A stretch of DNA of 56,108 nucleotides from CAYFSS01 sp964345975 (GCA_964345975.1 CAYFSS010000011.1:1-56108); one strand, 5' to 3'. Shown: positions 1 through 9,014, counted from the first letter of the stretch. Program-made: numbers and translations. The notes: a model not told the origin generated them from the sequence alone.

Positions 1-4
1 ATTA

Positions 5-226
5 GTCAAGTCCAGAATCTTGTGTAAAATGCGCTAGTACAATGTTGGTCCTCTAGATCTTCAGATAAGCTCTTGAGCTTGATATCCAATTCTCATGGAT
101 GTCCATGAGGACAGCCCCTAGCAATCGTGAGTATCCCTCCAGTTTGGTTTTGTTGTTAAAAGCATTGTACTGTAAGGGGTTGTTCGTGGCCTCTTTTCAC
201 TTTTACACAATTATATGGACGCTATC
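5..226. mobile_element. IS256-family deletion remnant (MITE-like)
   Basis: Two inverted ends face each other. The left end has GTCC at 10-13, six bases, then TTGTGTAAAA at 20-29. The right end, read on the minus strand, has GTCC at 220-217, six bases (ATATAA), then TTGTGTAAAA at 210-201. The shared GTCC-N6-TTGTGTAAAA pattern matches what I recall of IS256-type terminal repeats. Between them, on the minus strand, lies an open stretch resembling the last residues of an IS256 transposase. About 222 bp remain, far too little for a full element of about 1.3 kb. No target duplication can be checked because the window starts 4 bases outside. Confidence 0.72.
53..193 (-). pseudogene. IS256-family transposase, C-terminal remnant
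   Basis: The minus strand stays open for about 45 codons and ends at TAG (55-53). It encodes LLGAVLMDIHENWISSSRAY near its end. The 'LxxAVLMxIxExW' pattern followed by an aromatic-rich end is typical of the extreme C terminus of IS256/MutA-type transposases. There is no start codon and no DDE catalytic core, so this is a non-functional leftover lying between two IS256-like terminal repeats. An in-frame TGA lies just upstream. Confidence 0.6.
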
Positions 227-325
227 GAAGAATTCGATTTTGTCGAATAATTCACGATCACGTTAGTTTACTTAGGTGACTTATGTTGTCACAGACCACG
301 AGAAGCGTAGGAGACAATTGCCAAA

Positions 326-3300
326 TCAAAGCAATGACTTTACTTCCCAGCTTGGAGATATAGCCTTGATACGATTGGCTGTAGCTTCAGAGCATGTGAA
401 GTAGACAATCTGCCGCCCTTCTTCCACCAAGTCATTGAAGAGTTCGAGGCAAGCTCGCTCTCGCACCTGGTCAAACTGTACAAGAATGTCGTCAAAGAGG
501 AGCGGCAGTTTATTCTCCGGATCGAGGATTCGAATCATCCCTAAACGAAGCGCCAAATAAATCTGTTCGTAGGCTGCACCGCTCAAGTACTCACCTTCAA
601 TGGCTCTTCCTTCGGATTCGTCAAAGACTTCCAAGATCATATCTTTCTCATCACTCTTGACGATGAGTCGGCGATATCTACCTTCCGTGATGCGTTCCAG
701 GTATTCACTGGCTAAGGCTTGGAGCTGAGGTGAGAATTTCTCCCTTAATTCTTTGTAAGCCTCTTGAGATGCTTCTTGAGCTAATTGGATCGCTGTAAGT
801 TGAAGTTTGCGATAATTCAATTCTTCTTCAACAGCGAACTTATCCCGCAGCACTTCCTCAGGGGTCCTCTCCTCTTGATTTTGAATAGAACTGCGGAGAC
901 CGGAAACTTCGGCCGTTAGCTCACGCACGAGTTGTTCCTTAGCTAGAATGTCCGTTTCCACTTCTCTTTCGTCAGAAATGGAGATACCTTGAAGCTCCGC
1001 CTCGAGTTTTAAGATTCGAGTTTCAAGTTCTTCTAATTCTGCCTTCTGCTTGGCTTCCTCTTCCCGGCTCGCCATAGCCTCTTCGACTGACTTAAGATCT
1101 GACAGAAGGCGATCGTATCTACGATCTTTCTCTCTGCGCAGATCATCGAGCGTTTGAAGTTCGTGCTGCAATTCCTCTAACAAGGCAATTGCCCTATCCT
1201 TTGAAAGAACGTCCGTCGGATCCGGGAAGACGGTTTCAGCGGTTTCCCAAAGGTCATCTGTAGATTGTGAGACATAGACTGCCTGACCCAGTTCCAGGAG
1301 CTTGGACCAATCATCTTCCAGTAAACTTAAATACTCCGTGAGCTTCGTAGCTTCCTCTTGCGAATTTTTCAGTCTCGTCGCGTGATTTATCTTTTGATCT
1401 CGCAGTTCTTCAAACCGGGTTTGGAGTTCGGATTCATCTTCAAAACCGGCTTCTTTCAGGCTTTGAAGCAAGGCTTCCCGTTCGGTTCTGATGATTTCGT
1501 TTTGCTGCCGAATCGCTTCACGCTTACCTTGGAGCGCATCCACCAACGATTGGAGCTCAGCGCGGAAAGCTTGTTCCTCTTCACGTTCAGCGAAACCTTG
1601 GTACTCCACTTCAGCTTCTTGTAATTGCCGGTTAACCCGTTCGACCTCATGCTTCATCTTGAGGTGGTTTTCACGTGCTTGTTCTAAACGAGTCTCGCGG
1701 GCCTTCTCTTCTAACGTAAAAGCCTCCAGATGCACCCCATAATCGTCCGATAGACCGGGTAGAACAGCATCCAATTGGCTGATCTCTTGCTTCAAGCGTG
1801 AGATCTCATTTCGAATTTCCAGCAGTCTCTTCTGCTGTCTTGCTTCTAATTGTCTTCGGCCTTCCCAATTCATCGTTGAGCGTTGGACCGTGATATGGAG
1901 ACTTTGCTCCCTTTCACGGATAGCCTGTAGATTGTCTTCCGCCTTGGTTAAATCCTGCTCTGCCTTGTCGAGCGACTTCTCCGCCTGAGCTGCTGCATGG
2001 CGTCTATTCTGCACTTCCTCCGCCAACTTAAGTGCATGGCGAAGCTCACGAAATCTATACAGTGCAAAACCTGCCACAGCGAAAGAAAGCGCTGCGAGGA
2101 CCAAGAAGAGATAATCGCTTCGGATCATCCATACGATAGCCAAGATCCCTACAATCACAGCTCCCACTGCTAGAAGGGGCCAGAAAGCCATACCCGTGCG
2201 GGAAGGCATTCTAACATCTGAAATCAGCTTTCGTTCCGTATCGACCTCGGATCGCAACGCATAGAAATCGGTACGCTTGCGGTCCAGATCTTGTTCAGCT
2301 TCCTGTCGGAGACGAGTGATTTCTTGCGCTTCCTTCAGAAGATTCTCATGCTCGGACCGAATGCGTTGACCTTCCGCAGAAAGCGTCATTGTTTCCGGAT
2401 CGAAGTCATCATCACTCACTTCATCCGAGAACCCTTCCGTTTGAGGATCCGTTGATGCTTGAGCTTCATCAGTGGAGAATGCCGGATTCAAGATCTTGCG
2501 CCAGTCATCTAAGCCGGCGCTCTCATGTTGATAGTCGTCCGGTAGATGGACCAAAGATTCTGTAAACGCAATGCGAGCGGTTGAAAATTCCGCCAGATTT
2601 GAGAGCTTAGCCTGAGCAGTTTCACTTTCTTGGCCCTCTAATTCCTTGAGGATCCGGATCTCTTGACGCGAAAGAGCCTGGATGTTGGATCCCAAAGAAA
2701 GGCTCCGCATATAAGGCTCGGCGTACGTTTTAAGAACTTGGACATGCTTCTGCCCGGCACTGAACCCTTCTTCGCGATTAAGTTGCTCTAAGCGGACGAC
2801 TTCTTCATGGGCAGCGCGCTCTTGGGCTTCCGCTAGACGAAGATTCTTATGAAAACTCTCCAAGCTTTCCTGCACACCGGATTGACGAACCCGCTGTTCC
2901 TCGAGTTTAGCTTCATGCTGCGATTGGAGTTCTTGCAACTCGTGTTGTAACTGTTCACTTCGTTGCGTACCTTCCGTTGCTCGTGCTTGTTGCGCCTGAA
3001 CTTCACGGACCAAGGCTTGCGTCTTCTCGAATGCTTCAATGATTTCAGGTTCCGGTGCTTTCGATACGGATCTAAGCGCATGCCAACGCGCCAATTGCCC
3101 GTCTTGTCTAGACCGCAGCTCATTCATCAGCGCGGCGACTCGGCGAGGACCCTCTCCTTGTTCAAAAGCCTCCCCTGCCTCCATATCGCTGCGTTGTCTT
3201 CGGAGATCAGCCAGTTGAGATCTAGCCGTCATGCTTTGCGAGACTCTTTCGCCCAATTGCTGCGCCTGCTGCTTAAGTCGACCTAGGTCTTGGTATTTAC

Positions 3301-4033
3301 GCAAACCCCTGAGCTCTGCTTCTGTCTCATTTAACGCTTGCTCTTGGAGCGTGATCTGGGATCGAATATCGGCAATACGATCTCGCTTGATTCGAGCCTC
3401 AGCCTCTTCTTGAGCCAAGACTTCTATGTCATGTTCCAACTGAGGTATAAGACTGTTAGCACGCTGCCTTGAATTCAAACGGCGCTTAGCCTCCGTCAAA
3501 CGATCCCTTAAACCGGTGATGGATGCTTCCGCATCACCCGTACTACCAAGGTCTGTCAGATGTTTGATGAGTGCTCCGTCCTTATCGGCATCACTGGAAT
3601 ATGGCAGCTCCATCTGAGCAACAAAGGCAGTGTTTAAAAAAGCCCCCAGTTCCATCCCAATGAGCTCTACTCCGGGCATAGAGGGATCTTTGAGCGGTAG
3701 TACATCCCCGAGAAGTTCATCTCTAAATTCTGTCCTATCACCGGCCGGAGTCTGAGCAAAATGACGCGTAAGACGATATTCTCTGCCCTCGTGCTCAAAG
3801 AGCAGTGATCCGGCCGAATACTCTTTCGAGAAAGGTTGATATCTTCTTCGTAGACTCTTCAATAAACTCTGCTGATTACGCGGCATCCCATAGAGTGCAC
3901 AGCGTATGAAGGCTAAGCAAGTACTCTTCCCCGATTCGTTCAGAGCAAAGAAGGCTTGACCGCCATCAGTGAAATCGAGCCGGAAATCCTCCAGCACCCC
4001 AAATGCCTGAATCTCAATACGCCTTAGTTTCAT
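326..4033 (-). CDS. yhaN: YhaN-like AAA ATPase (SMC/SbcC-related, membrane-anchored)
   Basis: A 1235-residue ATPase with split SMC/Rad50-like architecture. The N-terminal Walker A is ALNESGKST at residues 30-38; the family usually has GPNEAGKST, so the first Gly is Ala here. Long coiled coils fill most of the protein, with two hydrophobic segments around residues 615-665. The C terminus carries an ABC-type signature (LSGAAYEQIYLALR, usually LSGG) and Walker B (PLLFDDILVQFD). The central membrane hairpin and the neighbour with a metallophosphoesterase fold match the YhaN/YhaO pair of Bacillus, which is related to SbcC/SbcD and probably acts on DNA ends. Its ATG overlaps the stop of the upstream yhaO by 4 bp (ATGA), implying translational coupling. 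The exact substrate is unknown. Confidence 0.85.
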   Translation of the reverse strand: MKLRRIEIQAFGVLEDFRLDFTDGGQAFFALNESGKSTCLAFIRCALYGMPRNQQSLLKSLRRRYQPFSKEYSAGSLLFEHEGREYRLTRHFAQTPAGDRTEFRDELLGDVLPLKDPSMPGVELIGMELGAFLNTAFVAQMELPYSSDADKDGALIKHLTDLGSTGDAEASITGLRDRLTEAKRRLNSRQRANSLIPQLEHDIEVLAQEEAEARIKRDRIADIRSQITLQEQALNETEAELRGLRKYQDLGRLKQQAQQLGERVSQSMTARSQLADLRRQRSDMEAGEAFEQGEGPRRVAALMNELRSRQDGQLARWHALRSVSKAPEPEIIEAFEKTQALVREVQAQQARATEGTQRSEQLQHELQELQSQHEAKLEEQRVRQSGVQESLESFHKNLRLAEAQERAAHEEVVRLEQLNREEGFSAGQKHVQVLKTYAEPYMRSLSLGSNIQALSRQEIRILKELEGQESETAQAKLSNLAEFSTARIAFTESLVHLPDDYQHESAGLDDWRKILNPAFSTDEAQASTDPQTEGFSDEVSDDDFDPETMTLSAEGQRIRSEHENLLKEAQEITRLRQEAEQDLDRKRTDFYALRSEVDTERKLISDVRMPSRTGMAFWPLLAVGAVIVGILAIVWMIRSDYLFLVLAALSFAVAGFALYRFRELRHALKLAEEVQNRRHAAAQAEKSLDKAEQDLTKAEDNLQAIREREQSLHITVQRSTMNWEGRRQLEARQQKRLLEIRNEISRLKQEISQLDAVLPGLSDDYGVHLEAFTLEEKARETRLEQARENHLKMKHEVERVNRQLQEAEVEYQGFAEREEEQAFRAELQSLVDALQGKREAIRQQNEIIRTEREALLQSLKEAGFEDESELQTRFEELRDQKINHATRLKNSQEEATKLTEYLSLLEDDWSKLLELGQAVYVSQSTDDLWETAETVFPDPTDVLSKDRAIALLEELQHELQTLDDLRREKDRRYDRLLSDLKSVEEAMASREEEAKQKAELEELETRILKLEAELQGISISDEREVETDILAKEQLVRELTAEVSGLRSSIQNQEERTPEEVLRDKFAVEEELNYRKLQLTAIQLAQEASQEAYKELREKFSPQLQALASEYLERITEGRYRRLIVKSDEKDMILEVFDESEGRAIEGEYLSGAAYEQIYLALRLGMIRILDPENKLPLLFDDILVQFDQVRERACLELFNDLVEEGRQIVYFTCSEATANRIKAISPSWEVKSLL

Positions 4034-5271
4034 AATTCAAGCTCTCCTTCAGTGCCCATAGCATTCAGTCCAAATCGCAAGGCAAGATTGAAGACGTCTT
4101 CCTCTTGATCCGTTGCGAATTTGTTCGAAGCCATTAGCTTATCCAATGCTCTAACATAGGCACCCCGTAGACCTTCTTCGAGTCTAATCTGCTCCAAACC
4201 CAAGGCAGGTCGAGTCAGGTCTTGGATTTCTACGTAGGCGAGGTCGGAACTTAAGCGCATCTCGATTGCTTTGAGATCAGGTCTATAATCCGGCAGTCGC
4301 TCACCGGTCAATGTGATCTTATATCGGTGGACACCATAGGATTCGATATCTCTATCACGCAACATCTCCAAGATAAACCGGGCCGTTTCAGCATCGTCGG
4401 ACAGGCCGTCAAGACCAAGCTCAACCAGCTCGTAGTGAGATCTGGCTAGGGGATAGAGTTGAAACTCAGGATAGCGTCCCCTCCAGGTCCCCAAGAGTGC
4501 ACCGCGTTGGCCAAGCTCATCGAAGCCTGCGCCTTGAGGTGTCCCGGAGTATGCATATTGCGTTTCGCCGACTCGCTCGTTGATCGATAGGTGATAGTGG
4601 CCTAAGGCAACATAGTCGACCCCGGAACGTCGAAGTTCATCGGAGCTCAAGCGGTTATATCCATGGCCGGCGCTGGCTTCTTCGATCGATAGGCCGGAAC
4701 CCAGATCGCCATGGATGAGGCTGAGCTTATGGGATAGAGGGGCTCTTGGATGCAAAGGGTTGACGTATTCGCCGTTGGTAAGACCTCGGCCAAGACCTCC
4801 ATGGCCCAAAACACGCTCATTGCCTTCTAACCAGCCGGCCTGGCAAGGTAGGAGACCGGGAGATTCATAAAGGTGGTGAAAGCTCGTTCCGTAGATCGTG
4901 AGATCCAGTGTAGGGATATCGATGCGTTCAATCCGCCGGGAACTAAAGAGATAGAAGTTCGGCAAATCCGCAGCAATCTCGAGCCAAGGCGAACCCTCGT
5001 TTAGCGGATCGTGATTCCCTGCTACAGCCAAGATTCCAAAGGAGCGTGGAGCTTCCAAGAGACTGCGAATGCGTCGAACATCTGCGGTATTGATGCGAGA
5101 GGACTCGAGGATGTCGCCGGCCAGAAGGAGCAGATCGACCTCCTCTTCGTGCGCCAGCTTCAGCAAATCTTCGAACACAAGAAAGAACATTTCTCGTGAC
5201 GTAGAACGACCTCGTGCTTCACCGCGTATGCCTTGACCTAAATGTGCATCCGAAGCATGTAGTAGTTTCAC
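4030..5271 (-). CDS. yhaO: YhaO-like metallophosphoesterase (SbcD/Mre11 type)
   Basis: About 413 residues. The N terminus KLLHASDAHLGQG is the first metallophosphoesterase metal motif (DxH). It is followed by LLLAGDILE (GD), AVAGNHDP (GNHD), LIHGDLG and YVALGHYH (GHxH), the full set of ligands for a two-metal nuclease/phosphodiesterase. A longer frame opens upstream at 5346, and an ATG lies at 5277. I chose GTG at 5271 because GGGGAGG at 5285-5279 is 7 bases from it but only 1 base from the ATG, and family members start with MKLLH. It forms a two-gene operon with yhaN, and the pair likely makes a nuclease-ATPase complex like SbcCD. Confidence 0.85.
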   Translation of the reverse strand: MKLLHASDAHLGQGIRGEARGRSTSREMFFLVFEDLLKLAHEEEVDLLLLAGDILESSRINTADVRRIRSLLEAPRSFGILAVAGNHDPLNEGSPWLEIAADLPNFYLFSSRRIERIDIPTLDLTIYGTSFHHLYESPGLLPCQAGWLEGNERVLGHGGLGRGLTNGEYVNPLHPRAPLSHKLSLIHGDLGSGLSIEEASAGHGYNRLSSDELRRSGVDYVALGHYHLSINERVGETQYAYSGTPQGAGFDELGQRGALLGTWRGRYPEFQLYPLARSHYELVELGLDGLSDDAETARFILEMLRDRDIESYGVHRYKITLTGERLPDYRPDLKAIEMRLSSDLAYVEIQDLTRPALGLEQIRLEEGLRGAYVRALDKLMASNKFATDQEEDVFNLALRFGLNAMGTEGELEL

Positions 5272-5597
5272 ATCCATACCTCCCCGAAAATATACTGTTT
5301 CGAGTTTATCACAGGAAGGCGCAAGTTCCTTCGTCTTAAATGACAAGAAGTGCCACTTCCTGCACTATGTCATGAAACTGTTACTTAGCTCGATCAAAAT
5401 TGCGTCAAGTTCATACGTCTTATCGACGAAGGCAGCGACAAACTCCCCTGGTTACGTGCTAAACTTCATACTGTTTATCATAGCTTGCAGTGAAAACCAT
5501 GAGTAACACGTGGACACAGCAGACGCATCCATAGGTCTATATGCATAGGGTTTTATGTGAACGTCGGAATCACGCGGCAAGAGAAGGAAGGTAGTAG
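5272..5597. other. Divergent intergenic region, no recognised element
   Basis: Region between the divergent yhaO and M29 aminopeptidase genes. It must hold promoters for both directions, but I find no convincing -35/-10 pair with correct spacing, no riboswitch motif and no repeat. Confidence 0.5.
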
Positions 5598-6830
5598 ATG
5601 CAGGATTTGCAAAAACGCTTAGAGGAATACGCCAAGATCATCATTCAGAAGGGTCTGGGACTCCAAGAGGGTCAGCCGCTCATCATTCGTATCGATGCAG
5701 GTCATGGAGCCTTTGCTGAACTCTTGGTTGAAGAAGCTTATCGCCGGGGTTCCAGCAACGTCCGCGTTGAATTTAGCCACCAGCCCTTAACTCGCTTACA
5801 CTATAAGTATCAAACAACAGAGAGCTTGAGCAATGTTCCCAAAAGACGCATAGCCGAACTGGAAGAAAACATTGAGCTTAAACCGGCCACCCTCTACATC
5901 GATTCTTCAGATCCGGATGGCTTGCAAGGCATCGACCAAGAGAAGATGCAGAAAGTCAGTCAAGCTCAATACCCCATTATCAAGCCTTATCGTGATCAGC
6001 TTGAGAATAAATACGCTTGGTGTATCGCAGCAGCTGCTTCCCCCGAATGGGCTGCTAAAGTTTTCCCTGAACTCGAAGAAGATGAAGCCGTCTATAAACT
6101 CTGGGATGAAATCCTCAAAGCTTGCCATGTCGACGGCGAGAAGGATGCTCTCAAAGCCTGGGATGAACATAATGCAAACTTCGATGAACGCAGCAAGTGG
6201 CTGAACGATCAAGCGTTCGACTATCTCCACTTGAAGTCCGCTGAAGGTACGGACTTTAAAGTTTGGCTGAACGACAAGATCAAGTGGGCAGGCGGCAGCG
6301 AAACCCTTGGGACCGGGCAGGTCTTCAATCCCAATATGCCGACAGAAGAGATCTTCACGACCCCTATAGCCGGCAAAGCTGAAGGTGTCGTCCATTCCAG
6401 CAAGCCTCTTTCAACTCGCGGTCAGATCCTCGATAATTTCTGGATCGAGTTTGAAAATGGTTCCGCCGTTCGTTGGGATGCTGAGAAGGGCAAAGATGTC
6501 CTCGACTCTCTCCTCACCATGGACGAAGGTGCCGCTCGTTTGGGTGAAGTTGCGCTGGTTCCGGATGCCTCTCCGATTTCACAATCCGGCATCCTGTACT
6601 ACAACACTCTCTTCGACGAGAATGCAAGCTGCCACCTTGCGATCGGTCGCGGTTTCTCTAACCTCCTCGAGGGTTTCGAGGATATGTCCAAAGAAGATCA
6701 CGAAGCAGCAGGCATCAATGATTCCATGATCCATGTCGACTTCATGATCGGCTCGCCTTCCATGCAAATCGACGGTGTGACTCGTTCAGGCGAGATTGTC
6801 CCGATCTTTCGCGACGGCAATTGGGCATAG
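5598..6830 (+). CDS. Aminopeptidase, M29 family (AmpS/PepS type)
   Basis: A cytoplasmic metallo-aminopeptidase of 410 residues, the normal family length. The N-terminal domain begins with the alpha-helical stretch typical of AmpS/PepS. The C-terminal catalytic part shows family blocks that carry the two-metal site: MPTEEIFTTP (ligand Glu), LGEVALV (Glu), a SGILYYNTLFDENA...CHLAIG block (Tyr and His) and MIHVDFMIG (His and Asp). Start ATG at 5598 follows AGAAGGAAGG at a usual distance. It is monocistronic and ends 30 bp before a strong terminator. The role is peptide turnover and amino-acid recycling; preference among N-terminal residues cannot be read from sequence. Confidence 0.9.
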   Translation: MQDLQKRLEEYAKIIIQKGLGLQEGQPLIIRIDAGHGAFAELLVEEAYRRGSSNVRVEFSHQPLTRLHYKYQTTESLSNVPKRRIAELEENIELKPATLYIDSSDPDGLQGIDQEKMQKVSQAQYPIIKPYRDQLENKYAWCIAAAASPEWAAKVFPELEEDEAVYKLWDEILKACHVDGEKDALKAWDEHNANFDERSKWLNDQAFDYLHLKSAEGTDFKVWLNDKIKWAGGSETLGTGQVFNPNMPTEEIFTTPIAGKAEGVVHSSKPLSTRGQILDNFWIEFENGSAVRWDAEKGKDVLDSLLTMDEGAARLGEVALVPDASPISQSGILYYNTLFDENASCHLAIGRGFSNLLEGFEDMSKEDHEAAGINDSMIHVDFMIGSPSMQIDGVTRSGEIVPIFRDGNWA

Positions 6831-6860
6831 TTTAGATTCTTAATCTTAATCAATCTTCAA

Positions 6861-6891
6861 AGGTCTCGAGTCTTCCTCGGGACCTATTTTT
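6861..6891 (+). terminator. Intrinsic terminator of the M29 aminopeptidase gene
   Basis: A 10-bp stem, AGGTCTCGAG pairing with CTCGGGACCT (one G.U pair) around a 5-base loop, followed by ATTTTT. Confidence 0.85.
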
Positions 6892-6948
6892 GTACCCAAA
6901 AACCCATCATCAACCGCTTGGCAAGCATTACCTAGTAGAACTATAGAC

Positions 6949-7052
6949 AAAAAATATCCCCTGCTCGGGAGGGATGTAACCGAACAGGGGAACGCAATCA
7001 TTGATGACACTACTGAAAAGGAGGGATGTATAACATCCAGTGTTCTTATTGC
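6949..7052 (-). ncRNA. Candidate trans-acting small RNA with two anti-Shine-Dalgarno motifs
   Basis: A minus-strand unit of about 104 nt with its own promoter (7087-7059) and a terminator-like hairpin (arms 6990-6980 and 6968-6958, 11 bp with one mismatch, then AUA and U6 at 6954-6949). No credible open reading frame lies inside. The RNA contains the motif ACAUCCCUCC twice: once just 3' of a small GGAUGU/ACAUCC hairpin, and once in the loop of the terminator hairpin. CCCUCC is complementary to GGAGG ribosome binding sites, as in C-rich Gram-positive sRNAs of the RsaE/RoxS kind. It lies in a long gap between the M29 gene and the trpB leader. Alternative: an untranslated remnant of a lost leader. 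Confidence 0.55.
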
Positions 7053-7058
7053 TCTTGC

Positions 7059-7087
7059 AGTATAGTAAGGCGCCGCTAACTCGTCAA
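7059..7087 (-). promoter_or_regulatory. Sigma-A promoter of the candidate sRNA
   Basis: On the minus strand TTGACG (7087-7082), a 17-base spacer, then TATACT (7064-7059). Five of six -35 bases and five of six -10 bases match consensus. No protein-coding gene starts downstream before the hairpin at 6990, so the promoter appears to serve a short RNA. Confidence 0.75.
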
Positions 7088-7285
7088 GATCATTTGCTTT
7101 CACCCAATTGTAAACAGTTTATGTCCAGTCAAAACCTAAGGATTAACGCCGGTTATTGGCTCTCCCAATGCTATCTTCTGATAATGCTATGGTGTAGATC
7201 CTTCAAATAGATCCGAGAACAGCGTTGATAAACGAACGAGTTCCGGAAACTTTTTTGGCACTCTTTGGCTTTTTGAGAATTTTGT

Positions 7286-7313
7286 TTGACAAATTCGGCA
7301 GCTAATTTAAACT
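7286..7313 (+). promoter_or_regulatory. Promoter of the T-box/trpB transcript
   Basis: TTGACA (7286-7291), a 16-base spacer, TAAACT (7308-7313). Expected start is near 7320, at the 5' edge of the T-box leader. Confidence 0.65.
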
Positions 7314-7319
7314 AGCCCT

Positions 7320-7597
7320 ATTAAACTGTTGATGCGGAGATAAAGACAACAATGCCTACCCAGAGAGTCCGTGGTGCTGAGAGTCGGACAAGAAACAGGT
7401 TGTCAAATGGACCGCTGAGGGTGCAGTCAAATGTGTCGTACACAGAGTATTCTGCAACGTGAAGGCTACGTGAACGCCGGGGATATGTTGGTATCCCGCA
7501 AGTGCATAGGGTCATTCCTATGAATCAAGGTGGCACCGCGAATTCTAAATGAGTCTTCGTCCTTGACAGAGTTTTACTTCTGTCGGGGCTTTTTTTA
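7320..7597 (+). promoter_or_regulatory. T-box leader, tryptophan specific
   Basis: A tRNA-sensing transcription-attenuation leader. Stem I shows AGAGAG near 7362 followed by the GGTGCTGAGAG-like distal part. The specifier loop reads AAATGGACC with the Trp codon TGG at 7408-7410 followed by a purine. The T-box AAGGTGGCACCGCG is at 7527-7540; its TGGC bulge can pair with the 3' GCCA of tRNA-Trp (discriminator G). A terminator follows: a stem ending ACAGA/TCTGT, then GGGGC and T8 (7559-7597). Uncharged tRNA-Trp should stabilise the antiterminator and turn on trpB. Confidence 0.92.
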
Positions 7598-7603
7598 TTG
7601 ACA

Positions 7604-7640
7604 CTTACGACAGATGAGAGGTCGTAGGCGTCTTTTTTTT
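7604..7640 (+). terminator. Second terminator-like hairpin between T-box and trpB
   Basis: CTTACGAC pairs with GTCGTAGG (one G.U) around a 9-base loop, then CGTC and T8 (7633-7640). It follows the T-box terminator directly, so trpB transcripts would have to pass two terminators. No second T-box sequence is visible for it. Confidence 0.5.
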
Positions 7641-7766
7641 GACTTAGGGATAGAGGAGGTCTCAGGTGAGAATACAGATTCAGCTTTGGCGCCACCGGCG
7701 CTGATAACAAAGATCAATAGACGTTTATTCCATCCATTTGAAGACTGAATCCATAGGAGGATCACC

Positions 7767-8987
7767 ATGATTTTTAACGACATTAATTTTGATACATATC
7801 TCAGAAACTACCCCGACACAGAGGGTTTCTACGCCAGGTTTGGCGGCTCCCATGTCCCACCCCAACTACAAGAAGCGATGGACGAAATTCGCGATGCTTA
7901 TTACAACATCAGCAATTCACGAAAGTTCATCAGTGAACTTCGCCGCATCCGCAAAGAATTTCAAGGTCGTCCCACACCTATATCTCACCTCGATCGTCTA
8001 TCCGCCAGCCTCGATACCGGCGTCCAACTATATGTCAAACGCGAAGACCTCAATCATACCGGCGCCCACAAGTTGAACCATTGTATGGGAGAAGCACTCT
8101 TGGCCCAGTTTATGGGCAAGAAGAAGATCATCGCTGAAACCGGAGCCGGACAACATGGCGTTGCGCTTGCAACAGCCGCTGCCTACTTCGGTCTTGAATG
8201 TGATATCTACATGGGTTCTGTCGACATCAAGAAACAAGCTCCCAACGTTGCTCGCATGAAGATCCTCGGTGCACGAGTCGTTGAAGTAAAAGAAGGCTTA
8301 GCAACGCTCAAGGAAGCGGTCGATGCTTGTTTCGATGCTTATATGAACGAGTATAAGGATGCAATCTACTGCATCGGTTCAGCCGTCGGACCTCACCCCT
8401 TCCCCATGATGGTCCGTGATTTCCAGAGCATCGTCGGCATCGAAGCACGTGAGCAGTTCAAAGAAATGACCGGTCATCTGCCGAATGCCGTGATTGCCTG
8501 TGTTGGAGGCGGATCCAATTCTATAGGAATGTTCTCCGGATTCTTGAATGATCCTGTGGACTTATATGGTGTCGAGCCTTTTGGAAGAAGTTCTAACTTA
8601 GGAGATCACGCGGCAAGCATCACCTATGGTGAAGAAGGCATCATGCATGGCTTTAATTCGATCATGTTAAAGGACGAGAACGGGGAGCCCGCACCCGTCT
8701 ATTCCGTCGCCAGCGGTTTAGACTATCCGTCGAGCGGACCCGAGCATGCTTTCTTAAATGAACTGGGACGCATTAAGTATGTCGGTGCGACAGACGATGA
8801 TGCGGTCGATGCTTTCTTTACACTCTCTCGTATGGAGGGAATCATCCCGGCTCTTGAGAGTTCTCACGCCGTAGCCTATGGCATTAAACTGGCCGAGGAG
8901 ATGGGCAGAGGATCCATTCTCATCAATCTATCGGGACGTGGTGATAAGGATATGGATTACATCATCGAGAAGTACGGGATTCGCTAA
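7767..8987 (+). CDS. trpB: Tryptophan synthase beta chain (stand-alone)
   Basis: A 406-residue PLP enzyme that condenses indole with L-serine to tryptophan. The Schiff-base lysine is K102 in HTGAHKLN. ETGAGQHGVA carries the catalytic Glu, GGGSNS is the phosphate-binding loop, and GLDYPSSGPEHA and SGRGDKDM are family blocks. ATG follows AGGAGGATCACC. No trpA or other trp gene is adjacent and a terminator follows at once. Together with the Trp T-box this suggests salvage of external indole, or of indole from a distant TrpA. It is a TrpB1-like sequence of normal length. Beta-subunit assignment is secure; the salvage role is inference. Confidence 0.95.
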   Translation: MIFNDINFDTYLRNYPDTEGFYARFGGSHVPPQLQEAMDEIRDAYYNISNSRKFISELRRIRKEFQGRPTPISHLDRLSASLDTGVQLYVKREDLNHTGAHKLNHCMGEALLAQFMGKKKIIAETGAGQHGVALATAAAYFGLECDIYMGSVDIKKQAPNVARMKILGARVVEVKEGLATLKEAVDACFDAYMNEYKDAIYCIGSAVGPHPFPMMVRDFQSIVGIEAREQFKEMTGHLPNAVIACVGGGSNSIGMFSGFLNDPVDLYGVEPFGRSSNLGDHAASITYGEEGIMHGFNSIMLKDENGEPAPVYSVASGLDYPSSGPEHAFLNELGRIKYVGATDDDAVDAFFTLSRMEGIIPALESSHAVAYGIKLAEEMGRGSILINLSGRGDKDMDYIIEKYGIR

Positions 8988-9014
8988 AGTTTTAACCTCA
9001 GACCCGATCATCAC

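Noticed and set aside
6846..7103. 85-residue minus-strand frame over the candidate sRNA
   Set aside because: Its start lies upstream of the promoter and it runs through the terminator hairpin; the composition looks random.
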